Counted from the stretch's first letter, positions 33,748 through 41,979 are shown. The stretch is 64,000 nucleotides of DNA from Alphaproteobacteria bacterium (GCA_009909065.1 JAAANZ010000102.1:1-64000); one strand, 5' to 3'. Notes: generated from the letters alone by a model not told the origin. Numbers and translations are program-made.

Positions 33748-34998
33748 ATGTCCGAGGCTTATATTATCGACGCCGTGCGCACGCCGCGCGGGATCGGCAA
33801 GGTGGGCAAGGGCTCGCTGGCCCATTTGCACCCCCAGCATCTTGGCGCAACCGTGCTGGGCGCGATCCGCGAGCGGAACGATCTCGACACCTCGACAGTG
33901 GACGACATCATCTGGGGCACGAGTTCACAGCGCGGCGCGCAGGGCGCCGATATGGGGCGCATGGCGGCGCTGGATGCCGGCTATGACGTGAAAGCTTCCG
34001 GTGTCACGCTGGATCGCTTCTGCGGGTCGGGCATCACCTCGGTCTCACTGGCTTCCGCGCAGGTCATGTCGGGGATGGAAGACTGCGTGATTGCCGGCGG
34101 GTGCGAGATGATGAGCTATACCGCCGCCACGGCCGACCCGAACAACCCGCCGATGATGGATGCCGGCAACCTGCACCTCCGGGAGATGCATCCGCAGTCC
34201 CAGCAGGGTTGTTGTGCCGATGCCATCGCCACCCTGGAAGGCATTGACCGCCAGGCCGTGGACGAACTGGCCCTGACCAGCCAGGCTCGCGCCAAGCGCG
34301 CCATGGATGAGGGCCGTTTCGGCAGATCTGTCATTGCTGTCCATAATCGCGATGGCTCGCTGGCACTCGACACCGACGAATTCCCGCGCCCCGGCACCAC
34401 AATGGAAGGCCTGTCGAACCTCAAGACCGTCTTCAACATGTTCTGGGACGTGCCCGTTGACGACGGCGGAACGACTTATGGCAACATGATCGAGACGAAG
34501 TATCCCCAGTTGAAAGGCGAGATGAACCATGTCCACCATGCCGGCAATTCCTCCGGCGTGGTCGACGGCGCTGCGGCGCTCCTCGTCACCTCCCGGGACT
34601 ATGCCGACAGGAACGGCCTGAAACCCCGCGCGCGCATCGTCGCCACAGCCAATATGGGCGATTGTCCGACGCTCATGCTGAACGCACCGGTGCCGGCGGC
34701 GAAGAAGGTGCTGGAGAAGGCCGGCCTGTCCCGGGACGATATCGATGTCTGGGAAATCAACGAGGCGTTTTCGGTCGTCGCCGAGAAATTCATCCGCGAT
34801 CTCGATCTCGACCGGGAGAAGGTGAACATCAATGGCGGCGCGATGGCGCTCGGCCATCCGATCGGCGCGACGGGCTCCATCCTGATCGGCACCGCACTCG
34901 ACGAGCTGGAGCGTTCCGGCGGGCGTTACGGTCTCGTCACCATGTGCGCGGCCGGCGGCATGGCGCCGGGCATCATTATCGAGCGTATGGACGCCTAA
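33748..34998 (+). CDS. acetyl-CoA acetyltransferase / thiolase
   Basis: A 416-residue thiolase. The nucleophilic Cys is in LDRFCGSGITSVSLA (about residue 92). The C-terminal active-site motifs are NINGGAMALGHPIGATG (His) and LVTMCAAGGMAPG (Cys). The family length (about 390-420) and order are normal. It condenses or cleaves acyl-CoA with acetyl-CoA in fatty acid degradation, branched-chain amino acid breakdown or polyhydroxybutyrate precursor supply; which of these cannot be told. A GGGAGGA site precedes the ATG. The upstream LiuR-like palindrome suggests control by substrate availability. It stands alone, followed by intergenic repeats. Confidence 0.93.
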   Translation: MSEAYIIDAVRTPRGIGKVGKGSLAHLHPQHLGATVLGAIRERNDLDTSTVDDIIWGTSSQRGAQGADMGRMAALDAGYDVKASGVTLDRFCGSGITSVSLASAQVMSGMEDCVIAGGCEMMSYTAATADPNNPPMMDAGNLHLREMHPQSQQGCCADAIATLEGIDRQAVDELALTSQARAKRAMDEGRFGRSVIAVHNRDGSLALDTDEFPRPGTTMEGLSNLKTVFNMFWDVPVDDGGTTYGNMIETKYPQLKGEMNHVHHAGNSSGVVDGAAALLVTSRDYADRNGLKPRARIVATANMGDCPTLMLNAPVPAAKKVLEKAGLSRDDIDVWEINEAFSVVAEKFIRDLDLDREKVNINGGAMALGHPIGATGSILIGTALDELERSGGRYGLVTMCAAGGMAPGIIIERMDA

Positions 34999-34999
34999 A

Positions 35000-35097
35000 G
35001 CGCTTCCAGGCGAAGTGGGCACCGGTTCGCCGTCCGGAAGCGCGTAAAAACAAGGACTTGAAGCGGCGCGTTGATTCCAATTGAGAACGCGCCGCTT
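35000..35097. repeat. rhizobial-type intergenic palindromic repeat
   Basis: Starts 2 bases after the thiolase stop. A nested palindrome at 35000-35043 has outer arms GCGCTTCC and GGAAGCGC and inner arms GGCGAA and TTCGCC. A second hairpin at 35061-35097 has perfect 12-bp arms AAGCGGCGCGTT and AACGCGCCGCTT. The AAGCGCTTCC...GGAAGCGCGTAAAAACAA pattern is the one I know from widely dispersed intergenic elements in Rhizobiales. It may serve as a terminator for the thiolase gene. Confidence 0.6.
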
Positions 35098-35176
35098 TAA
35101 TACCCGTCTGCGCGGATGAAGGTGCATCCGCGCGTTCGGTGCATAAGCGCCGGTGCGCCATTGCGCTTGCCCGGCG

Positions 35177-35212
35177 CTGCATGGATCGATGATGATCCAT
35201 GCAGCCTAGTAT
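35177..35212. repeat. palindromic intergenic repeat, copy 2
   Basis: Perfect 11-bp inverted arms CTGCATGGATC (35177-35187) and GATCCATGCAG (35194-35204) around GATGAT, followed by CCTAGTAT. Over 36 bases it matches the copy at 345-380 in 31 positions. Confidence 0.7.
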
Positions 35213-35559
35213 AGGTTCACGGGCCCCTGCCGGCGCGCCTGCGCCTGCATTCCTACCGAGCCGGGCGCGATACGGGGGCGTCCGGCCAGGGCCCGCTCAA
35301 GCCTCGGCCGGTTCCCGTCATCGGCCGGGTTTTGCCGGCCATGACGGGGCTTCCGGGGGGAAGCGACGCGCGATTTGAAGCGGCGCGGTTCCTTTCCAGG
35401 ATCACCGGAGATCGGGAATACACGCGCTCGTCCCGCAGTCGGGGCCGAATGGCGGCGATTCCCCGCAGAGGCGAACCTGCTTGAATCTGGTGCCGGACTT
35501 GCATCCCGCTCGGTCAGAACGGGCTTGCCAGCCCTGTGACGAGATGTGGGGACCCGGAT
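35213..35559. other. intergenic region, no gene recognised
   Basis: About 350 bases between the second palindromic repeat and the cytochrome-related ORF. Both strands were read: open frames exist, as expected in GC-rich DNA, but no conserved motif or ribosome site supports a gene. Confidence 0.4.
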
Positions 35560-35922
35560 ATGCTGGCAGATCTCGGACGCCTTGCCCGCCATGGCACGAT
35601 CGGCCTGTTGCGCCTGTTCACCCTCAAGGACGGCCATGGACAGGCGCGCTGGATCCTTTCAGCCCTCATCTATGCGGCTATCGGCGGTTTCGTCGCCTTT
35701 GCCTTTCTCGCCGGCGTCATCTTTCGCGGCACGCCCCATTTCGAAACGCTGCGCGAGCGGGTGCGGCTCATCGCCATGGCGGCGCCGCAGGATCCGGCCG
35801 CGGCCTGGCAGAGCGTCAAGGGCGATACGCTCGCCCTGCTGACCGACAGCGCCCGGCTGATCCTGATCCGGCCCAAATCCTCGCGGCCCGATGATGCGGG
35901 CCTGACCGTCGCGGGGTATTAG
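35560..35922 (+). CDS. membrane-anchor part of a split cytochrome c gene
   Basis: A 120-residue open frame with one membrane helix (WILSALIYAAIGGFVAFAFL, about 31-50) and a following periplasmic stretch (FETLRERVRLIAMAAPQDPA, DSARLILIRPKSSRPDDAGL). It ends at TAG 35920-35922, and the same frame continues without break into a cytochrome c domain (next entry). The ATG at 35560 (MLADLGRLARHG) is taken as start; a GTG at 35536 is an alternative. By itself this part has no recognised function. With the cytochrome part it would be a typical membrane-anchored c-type cytochrome of about 250 residues. Confidence 0.55.
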   Translation: MLADLGRLARHGTIGLLRLFTLKDGHGQARWILSALIYAAIGGFVAFAFLAGVIFRGTPHFETLRERVRLIAMAAPQDPAAAWQSVKGDTLALLTDSARLILIRPKSSRPDDAGLTVAGY

Positions 35923-35973
35923 GGTGTTCGAGAGGCCGCGGACAATTTCAAGCTGCAGCGGGCCAATCTGGAC

Positions 35974-36309
35974 ATGCATGAGGGCGAGGCGCTTTTTCTC
36001 GCGCGCTGTGCCTCCTGCCATGCGCTCGACAGCCGCGAGAATCTTGGCGGCCCGCATCTGGACGGGCTGATCGGCCGGCGTGTCGGCAGCGTCGAGGGCT
36101 TCGCCGATTCAGAGGCGCTGACGGGGCGCGAGGAAACCTGGAATGAGCGCCGCCTGAGACGTTTTCTCTTCAATCCCGAAGCCGAGTTCGCCGGCACTTC
36201 CATGCCGCGGATTTCGCTGACCTATGCCGAATATCTCCATCTCGCCGAGTATATCACGAACTGCACGGGCGGGCGCGACCGTCCGCAATGCCATCGCTCG
36301 TCGGACTGA
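35974..36309 (+). CDS. class I cytochrome c domain, probably the 3' part of a stop-split gene
   Basis: A 111-residue cytochrome c domain with the haem attachment site ARCASCHALDSRENLGGPHL (CxxCH), an axial Met in FAGTSMPRISLTYAEYLHLA and the final helix LAEYITNCTGG. Class I layout, as in cytochrome c550/c552-like carriers. No signal peptide precedes it and the ATG at 35974 has no ribosome site, although haem is attached in the periplasm. The frame between the upstream TAG and this ATG (GVREAADNFKLQRANLD) is open and looks coding. So the anchor ORF 35560-35922 and this domain are almost certainly one gene divided by an amber codon, or a sequencing error. Confidence 0.7.
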   Translation: MHEGEALFLARCASCHALDSRENLGGPHLDGLIGRRVGSVEGFADSEALTGREETWNERRLRRFLFNPEAEFAGTSMPRISLTYAEYLHLAEYITNCTGGRDRPQCHRSSD

Positions 36310-36344
36310 CACTGCGGTGTCACGAGGCCGCGATGAAAATCCGA

Positions 36345-36374
36345 TTGACAATCATTCGCAAGAGTCCCTAATTG
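36345..36374 (+). promoter_or_regulatory. bfd promoter with overlapping Fur-like box
   Basis: TTGACA (36345-36350) and TAATTG (36369-36374) are a -35/-10 pair with an 18-base spacer. TGACAATCATTCGCA (36346-36360) overlaps the -35 and matches the Fur core TGATAATnATTATCA at 11 of 14 defined positions. The expected transcript start is about at or just before the bfd ATG (36381), implying a leaderless or nearly leaderless mRNA. Iron-dependent repression is predicted. Confidence 0.5.
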
Positions 36375-36380
36375 CGAGTC

Positions 36381-36584
36381 ATGGTCATTTGCATCTGTCG
36401 CCGTATCAATGACGAGGGCGTGCGCGAAGCGGTCCGCTCAGGTGCGCGCTGTCCCGACAGCGTTCAGGCCCATCATGGACAGGTCTTCAATTGCGGGCGC
36501 TGCCGCTGTGCGATTGGGGACATTATCTGCGAGGAAGTGGATCGCGGGCAGGACCAGGAGGTGACGCTCGTTGCCGCAGAATGA
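36381..36584 (+). CDS. bfd: bacterioferritin-associated ferredoxin
   Basis: A 67-residue BFD-like [2Fe-2S] protein. Cys4, Cys6, Cys38 and Cys41 (MVICICRRIN and FNCGRC) are spaced exactly as the cluster ligands of E. coli Bfd. It delivers electrons to bacterioferritin so that stored iron can be released when iron is short. The start at 36381 places Cys4 correctly. No Shine-Dalgarno sequence is present, consistent with a leaderless transcript from the overlapping promoter. It is followed 80 bases later by bfr, its physiological partner. Confidence 0.9.
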   Translation: MVICICRRINDEGVREAVRSGARCPDSVQAHHGQVFNCGRCRCAIGDIICEEVDRGQDQEVTLVAAE

Positions 36585-36663
36585 GGTCCTGCCCCTGTCC
36601 GCGGACCGCCAATCACGCTAAGTCGCTGGGGAATACTGATTCCAACAGCGAGGCGAAACGGAC

Positions 36664-37164
36664 ATGAAAGCCGATCCCAAGGTCATCGAATACCTCAATG
36701 CGGCGCTCAAGAACGAGCTGACAGCGATCAACCAGTATTTCCTGCATTCGCGGATGCTGGCCGATTGGGGCGTGTCGAAACTCGCCGATTATGAATACAA
36801 GGAATCCATCGAGGAGATGCAGCATGCCGACTGGCTGATCCAGCGCATCCTGTTTCTCGAAGGCCTGCCGAACCTGCAGGATCTCGGAAAGCTGCGCATC
36901 GGGGAGGATGTGAAAGAGATCCTGGAATGCGACCTGGCACTCGAACATGTCGCGATCCCGCTCCTGCGCGATGCAGTGGAGTTTTGCGAGGCTCAGCGCG
37001 ACTATGTCAGCCGCGACCTGTTCGCGCGGATCCTGACCAATGAGGAAGAGCATCTCGACTATCTGGAAACACAGCTCGGCCTGATCGAAAGGACCGGAAT
37101 CGAACGCTACATCGTCCTGCAATCGGAGGCCAATGCGGGCCCGCCCGCTGGATCGTCTGGCTGA
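36664..37164 (+). CDS. bfr: bacterioferritin
   Basis: A 166-residue bacterioferritin. The ferroxidase centre is complete: Glu18 (KNELTAINQYF), Glu51 and His54 (EEMQHAD), Glu94 (LALEH), Glu127 and His130 (NEEEHLDYLE). Met52, the haem ligand at the subunit interface, is present. It is a 24-mer cage that oxidises and stores iron. The C-terminal tail (PPAGSSG) is a short low-complexity extension. The gene lies 80 bases after bfd on the same strand; both probably share iron control. Confidence 0.95.
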   Translation: MKADPKVIEYLNAALKNELTAINQYFLHSRMLADWGVSKLADYEYKESIEEMQHADWLIQRILFLEGLPNLQDLGKLRIGEDVKEILECDLALEHVAIPLLRDAVEFCEAQRDYVSRDLFARILTNEEEHLDYLETQLGLIERTGIERYIVLQSEANAGPPAGSSG

Positions 37165-37292
37165 GCTGCCCGGGGCGAAATTCACCGAGTCACTTTACTT
37201 GACCCTGGCGCTCGGTTTATTCCGGACCCGTATCGTTTTTTCTCATGGTTTTCAAGCCATTGGGGAATTCTTCTGCGGGGAGAGCCAGGGGC

Positions 37293-38507
37293 ATGACCGA
37301 TCGCGCCAGCGGGGAATTCGACGCCGGGTCCAGCCGGCGGCGACGGGTGCGCCGGTCGGCTTACCGCCGGCGTGACTTCGTGCCCTGGGGCCTTCTGCCT
37401 CTGCTGGGTCTTTTGGCGCTCTTGCTGTTTGCGCTGATCTGGTTTGCGCGTCACCAGATACAGGAGGTTACCGAGGCGGCCGCCCAGCGGGCGCTTGTCT
37501 CGGCCGGGGCCGACTGGGCGCAGGCCAGCGCCTCGGGCCAGCATGTCTCTATCGAAGGCACGGCGCCCTCGCGCGAAGCCGCCGATCGCGCGCTGGAGGT
37601 GGTCAGCCAGGCGCGGGCGACCACACCTTTTGGGCGGGCCCGTCCCGTCACGCGTGTCATCGACAGGCAGACCATATCCTCCGGGCCGACTGATCCGCAG
37701 ACCGATGCGGATGCCGACGGGCCGCCCCCTGACGAGGCCGCGGCTGAACTCGGTGGTGATATGCCGGAATGGACCTATGGCTTGTCACAGGGTGTCCTGA
37801 CGCTGGAGGGCGAAGTCGGCGGCGGCGATGCCCGCCGGCAGATCGTCACCGCCGCCCAGCGCGAAATCGATCCGCCCCGGCTGGCCACGGTCCGGGACCG
37901 TCTGGTGATTTCAGATGTCGATGATACGCCAGAACTCACCGATCTGTCCCTGCAGGCGGTCCGCGCGATCTCCGAATGCATCAGCGGGGCGACGAGCCTG
38001 CGCGAGGGGGAATTCTCCCTGATCTGCGACGTGCCGGAAGGAGAGGGGGCGAATGTCGAGCAGATTGCCACGACGCCGCTGGCCGCAGGGACCTTCGGGA
38101 CGATCGAAGTGACCGAAGTCTCTGCCGAACTGGCCTGCGAGGGCGATCTCGCCGCGCTCCTTGCACGGTCCAAGATCGAGTTTGCGACCGGCAGCGCGCG
38201 GATCGCGCCCGACAGTTCCGAGCTTCTCGACCGCCTGGCCAAGCGTATCCGGGAGTGCCCCGGCAAGCTGCGCATTGAGGGGCATACCGACAATACCGGC
38301 CGTGTCTCGACAAATGCCCGGTTGAGCTATGAGCGTGCGCAAGCCGTTCGTGCCGAGCTGATCTCCCGCGGCGTGCCGGCCGACCGGCTGACCGCGCGCG
38401 GTTATGGCGCCCGCGACCCGATTGCCGACAATGCCACGGCCGAGGGCCGCGCGCGCAATCGCCGTATCGAGATCCGTGTCGAAAGCGATCCCGATCCCAC
38501 CCCTTGA
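37293..38507 (+). CDS. OmpA-family protein with BON-like domain, single N-terminal membrane helix
   Basis: A 404-residue protein. A very basic cytoplasmic tail (SSRRRRVRRSAYRRRD, about 13-28) precedes one membrane helix (GLLPLLGLLALLLFALIWFA, about 33-52). Next is a BON-like region (about 65-200, e.g. VSIEGTAPSREAADRALEVV and GVLTLEGEVGGGDARRQIVT), then an OmpA C-terminal peptidoglycan-binding domain (about 285-400) with IEFATGSARIAPDSSELLDR, IEGHTDNTGR and RARNRRIEIRVE. It should tether the inner membrane to the cell wall. The ATG at 37293 has GGGGAGAG upstream. The next gene, a membrane-anchored coiled-coil protein, starts 34 bases later, so the pair is likely one operon. Confidence 0.88.
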   Translation: MTDRASGEFDAGSSRRRRVRRSAYRRRDFVPWGLLPLLGLLALLLFALIWFARHQIQEVTEAAAQRALVSAGADWAQASASGQHVSIEGTAPSREAADRALEVVSQARATTPFGRARPVTRVIDRQTISSGPTDPQTDADADGPPPDEAAAELGGDMPEWTYGLSQGVLTLEGEVGGGDARRQIVTAAQREIDPPRLATVRDRLVISDVDDTPELTDLSLQAVRAISECISGATSLREGEFSLICDVPEGEGANVEQIATTPLAAGTFGTIEVTEVSAELACEGDLAALLARSKIEFATGSARIAPDSSELLDRLAKRIRECPGKLRIEGHTDNTGRVSTNARLSYERAQAVRAELISRGVPADRLTARGYGARDPIADNATAEGRARNRRIEIRVESDPDPTP

Positions 38508-38541
38508 GCGCCTGGCGCCGAGCACTGCGAAAGAGTTTGTC

Positions 38542-40653
38542 ATGTCCTTCCTGCTTTTCCAGATCTTCTTCCTGCTCCTGCTCGCTGCGCTGCTGGGCGC
38601 GCTGCTCGCCTGGTGGTTTCTCAGCCGCAACCAGGAGGTGGTGACCGAGACCGAGGACACCCTGATGCGGCGGCTCGACCAGGAGCGCGAGGAAGACAGG
38701 CAGGCCCGCGAGCGGCTCGGGTCGGAGATTGCGGGTCTGAAAAGGTCATTTTCGGATATCGGGCAGCCGGATCTGGCGCCGGTGGACCGGCGTTTGCGGG
38801 GGCTGGAGGAACGGCTCGGCCGGGTCGACCAGCTTGTGACGAATTTCCGGATGCCCGAACCCGATCTCCGGCCGCTCTATGAGCGGATGTCCGGTGTCGA
38901 GCGCGCCGTGACGGGTCTTTCGCTCCCCGAACCGGATATGCGCCCGCTGATGGAGCGTTTGCAGGGCATCGAAGCCTATCTGATGAGCAACACTCCGGAC
39001 CTCGACGGCGTCCAGACCCGTCTCGGGCAGGTCGAATCCGGATTGTCATCGGTCTATTCGGCCGTGGCAAACATTCAGCCTACCGATCTGTCTGCCATCG
39101 AGCAGAGGCTCGCCACGATCGAGGAGCTTTTCACCCAGATCGAGATTCCGGAGGTGGAGCTGGGGCCGGTTCACAGCCAGCTCGCCCTTCTTGAACAGGC
39201 CATCGGCAATCTCGAACCGCCGGAGACTGATCTGGCGCCGGTCCACAACCATATTCGCCAGCTCGAAGAGTCCGTTGCTCAGCTTCGCACGGGCCTGCCG
39301 GGCGCCAATTCGGCGGCGCTCGCCCCCATCACCAGCGAGATTTCCGCTCTCTCGGCAGCGATTGGCCAGATGCGGGCGCCGAGTCTCGACCCGCTTTATG
39401 AGCGTTTCAATCATCTCGATGCGCGTCTTGCGAACCTGCAATTCCCGGTGACCGACCTCTCGCCCCTGCGCGAACAGGTCGAACGTGTCGAGCAGCGGAT
39501 TGCCAATCTCAGGATGCCGGGGACCGATACGACACCGCTTCAGGAGCGGCTGGATCGACTGGAGCGCTACCTCGGCGCGCCGGACCGCGAGCCGGATTCG
39601 CTGCACGCGCGTTTCTCGTGGCTGGAGGCGCGGCTGTCGCACCTGCGCAATGCCGACCTGCAGCCGGTGCAGGCGCGCCTCGAGGAAATCATGGGCCGGA
39701 TGGAGTCGGCCGAGCGGGACTTCTCTCCGATTACCGGGCGGCTGGACCGGCTGGAAAACCGCCTCGCTGCCCCCGAGCCGCGCTTCGATGCGTTGACGAA
39801 CCGGCTTGCTGAACTGGAAAGCGCCGTCGCATCTGTCTTCTCGGCCGTGTCGGAGCAGTCCGCCACCGACCTTCGCCCCGTCGAGACGCGCCTGTCGCGA
39901 ATCGAGGACGCAGTGGCCAATCCGCGCTTGCCCGAAATCGATCTCGGCCCGGTGCATTCGGAGCTGGACCGGGTCGAGCGCACCCTCCTGGAGATGCGAA
40001 CCGATGTTCAGCAGATGCCGGCGCTTGATCCGCTCATCCGGCGCCTGGACGCCCTGCAGGAGGCGATCGGGCGGATTCGCGAACCCGATCTCGGCCCGGT
40101 GATGCAGTCCGTGCGTGCCATAGACAGCCGGATTGACCTGGACGCGGTCGAGGACCGTCTTTCAGCCATCGAATATGGCCTGGCCGCAGTCCACCACACG
40201 CTTCGCTCCAAACCCCAGACGGCCACATCATCGCGCAGCACAGCCCGTGAATATGGTCCGCGTCGCAGTGAGCGCGTCAGCTATGACGAAGAGCCGGCCA
40301 GGGCCGTGCGTCCCGAACCGCGCCGCTCTGTCCCGCGTGAGCCGGCGCCGCGCGATCCCGACCCGCTTGGCGAGGCGCGCCGGCACGGCGACCAGGCCAA
40401 CCTTCTGGAAGAGCCGGCATTCGGGCGCCCAGACGATCTTGAACAGATCAATGGCGTCGGACCGATGCTGGGTGAACTCCTTCAGGAGATAGGGGTATTC
40501 TATTTCTGGCAGATTGCCGAATGGGATGCGCGCGACATCGCCTTTGTGGACAGCAAGCTGATGCATTTCCGCGGGCGCATCGAACGCGATGACTGGGTGC
40601 GTCAGGCGCGTGAACTCATGGACATGCCGGGAGCCGCGCGCCGGCCGGAATAG
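38542..40653 (+). CDS. membrane-anchored coiled-coil-repeat protein with C-terminal helix-hairpin-helix domain
   Basis: A 703-residue protein. Residues 1-28 are one membrane helix (FLLFQIFFLLLLAALLGALL). Residues about 76-555 contain about 20 tandem repeats, mean period 24, of the form (P/T)DLxPhxxRhxxhExxh (e.g. PDLRPLYERMSGVERAV, TDLSPLREQVERVEQRI, IDLGPVHSELDRVERTL), predicted as short helices joined by Pro/Asp caps, perhaps a coiled coil or solenoid. A basic, Pro-rich linker (about 556-628) leads to a C-terminal helix-hairpin-helix domain (629-692: DDLEQINGVGPMLGELLQEI) of the type seen in DNA-binding and topology proteins. The charge pattern suggests the C-terminus is cytoplasmic. It follows the OmpA gene. 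No characterised homologue known to me. Confidence 0.75.
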   Translation: MSFLLFQIFFLLLLAALLGALLAWWFLSRNQEVVTETEDTLMRRLDQEREEDRQARERLGSEIAGLKRSFSDIGQPDLAPVDRRLRGLEERLGRVDQLVTNFRMPEPDLRPLYERMSGVERAVTGLSLPEPDMRPLMERLQGIEAYLMSNTPDLDGVQTRLGQVESGLSSVYSAVANIQPTDLSAIEQRLATIEELFTQIEIPEVELGPVHSQLALLEQAIGNLEPPETDLAPVHNHIRQLEESVAQLRTGLPGANSAALAPITSEISALSAAIGQMRAPSLDPLYERFNHLDARLANLQFPVTDLSPLREQVERVEQRIANLRMPGTDTTPLQERLDRLERYLGAPDREPDSLHARFSWLEARLSHLRNADLQPVQARLEEIMGRMESAERDFSPITGRLDRLENRLAAPEPRFDALTNRLAELESAVASVFSAVSEQSATDLRPVETRLSRIEDAVANPRLPEIDLGPVHSELDRVERTLLEMRTDVQQMPALDPLIRRLDALQEAIGRIREPDLGPVMQSVRAIDSRIDLDAVEDRLSAIEYGLAAVHHTLRSKPQTATSSRSTAREYGPRRSERVSYDEEPARAVRPEPRRSVPREPAPRDPDPLGEARRHGDQANLLEEPAFGRPDDLEQINGVGPMLGELLQEIGVFYFWQIAEWDARDIAFVDSKLMHFRGRIERDDWVRQARELMDMPGAARRPE

Positions 40654-40669
40654 GTCTGGCCCGCGCCGG

Positions 40670-41035
40670 TCAGCGGGTGCTCATCCGCTCGGCCGCTTTC
40701 TCGCGCGCCCGGCGGACCAGCATGTCCAGGAGGTCCGGCCCGGCAAGGCCGCGCACATCCACCGAGCTTGCCAAATTGTGTTCGCGCAGGACCCCGCGCA
40801 GCTCGGCCGCGCTGAGCCCGGAATAGAGGTTGCGCATCGCCGTTTCGGTTTCGCTGGCGGCCACGCTGAGCGGGTTGAGAATATCGCGCTTGGCTGAATT
40901 CGGGAAAACGACCTCCCCGCCCAGCGCCTTGACCATTCGCGCGGCAAAGGCCGGATTGTCCCTTGCCTCCTCGCGGATAACCTCGAAGGCCTGGTCGAGA
41001 TAATCAACCGCGCTCAGTCCCTCACCATCTTCCAT
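40670..41035 (-). CDS. hypothetical protein downstream of parA
   Basis: A 121-residue helical protein. The N-terminal part DYLDQAFEVIREEARDNPAF, AARMVKALGGEVVFP, and the central PLSVAASETETAMRNLYSGL, AELRGVLREHNLASS, resemble an uncharacterised alphaproteobacterial family of short helical proteins (I know similar sequences ending in LKDIVAEHG...). It overlaps the end of the parA-like gene by 22 bases, so the two are translated from one mRNA. Nothing suggests a membrane or signal. It may be a ParA partner, by position only. Confidence 0.6.
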   Translation of the reverse strand: MEDGEGLSAVDYLDQAFEVIREEARDNPAFAARMVKALGGEVVFPNSAKRDILNPLSVAASETETAMRNLYSGLSAAELRGVLREHNLASSVDVRGLAGPDLLDMLVRRAREKAAERMSTR

Positions 41036-41979
41036 GCCTGCCCCGTTCGCTGGCCCATGAACTCGACATACCGCTGGGCAAGGCGGCGCACATCGCCCGT
41101 GACCGAGGCATATTTGCCGCGGAAGGAACTGTAGCTGTCTGCGGCCGGGCGGTCCATCGCCCGCACGACATTGATGGAGTCCGGTATGGCGGTTCCGAAG
41201 AAGCGGTCCTTGAGATAGACATCCTCAAGCTCGTTTCGGATCTGGCGCGCCAGCGCCGTGTTGCGGAACCGCGTGATAACGACGAAATTGCGCTCGGGCA
41301 GGTCGGGCGTGACATGCTCGCAGACCCAGTCGGAAAACTGCTTCGTGCCCCAGGTCGAGATCGGGTCGGCCAGGGTCGGCAGGATGAAACTGTCGGCCGT
41401 TGCCAGCGCCGCGCGAGCCAGCGGCGAGAGGTGAGGCGGGCAGTCGATCAGGATAACGTCATAGAGTGACAGCAGCGGCTTGACCGCTGCCCTGAAATGT
41501 TCGGTCAGCGCCGCGGCGAGCGAGGAGGGCGTGCCCGTGCCCGAATACCAGTCCTCCTCCAGCGACATTTCGCCAAGACGCAGCTGCGGATGGGAGGGCA
41601 GAGCCGCGACCCAGCCAAGGCGTTCGTCGCGTTCTTCCGCGCGGCGCAATTCGTCCAGGGAGACGGCATTGGGAACGATGAAGGGCGCCGCGGCCGGCGG
41701 CTCGCCGTCAACGAACTGTTTCAGAAGGAAATCGGCGCCCTTTTCCTGTTCATGGGCCGCCTTTATCCCGCTCTCGGTCAGCAGGATCTGGCTGGAATTG
41801 GCCTGGGAATCGAGATCGATGACCAGGACTTCGAGGCCGTAGAAATAGGCCAGCCCGTCGGCCAGCATGATCGTGGTGGTCGATTTGCCGACGCCGCCCT
41901 TGAGATTGGCGATGGCTGCAATCTCGGCCGCGTTCGCAGAGGTCTGCGTTGTGGCCGTGCTGAGGGTTTCGACCTGCAT
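41014..41979 (-). CDS. ParA-family ATPase (orphan)
   Basis: A 321-residue ParA/MinD-type ATPase. The deviant Walker A is AIANLKGGVGKSTTTIML, Walker A' includes VLVIDLDSQANSSQ, and Walker B is VILIDCPPHLSPLARAAL. The ATG at 41979 has AAGGAGA upstream; a longer open frame beyond is antisense to the divergent glycosyltransferase gene. The N-terminal extension (about 20 residues) and the 100-residue insert after the first motif make it larger than the minimal ParA. No parB or parS is seen beside it, so a role in positioning a cargo, rather than chromosome segregation, is likely. Its small downstream partner overlaps by 22 bases. Confidence 0.87.
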   Translation of the reverse strand: MQVETLSTATTQTSANAAEIAAIANLKGGVGKSTTTIMLADGLAYFYGLEVLVIDLDSQANSSQILLTESGIKAAHEQEKGADFLLKQFVDGEPPAAAPFIVPNAVSLDELRRAEERDERLGWVAALPSHPQLRLGEMSLEEDWYSGTGTPSSLAAALTEHFRAAVKPLLSLYDVILIDCPPHLSPLARAALATADSFILPTLADPISTWGTKQFSDWVCEHVTPDLPERNFVVITRFRNTALARQIRNELEDVYLKDRFFGTAIPDSINVVRAMDRPAADSYSSFRGKYASVTGDVRRLAQRYVEFMGQRTGQAWKMVRD

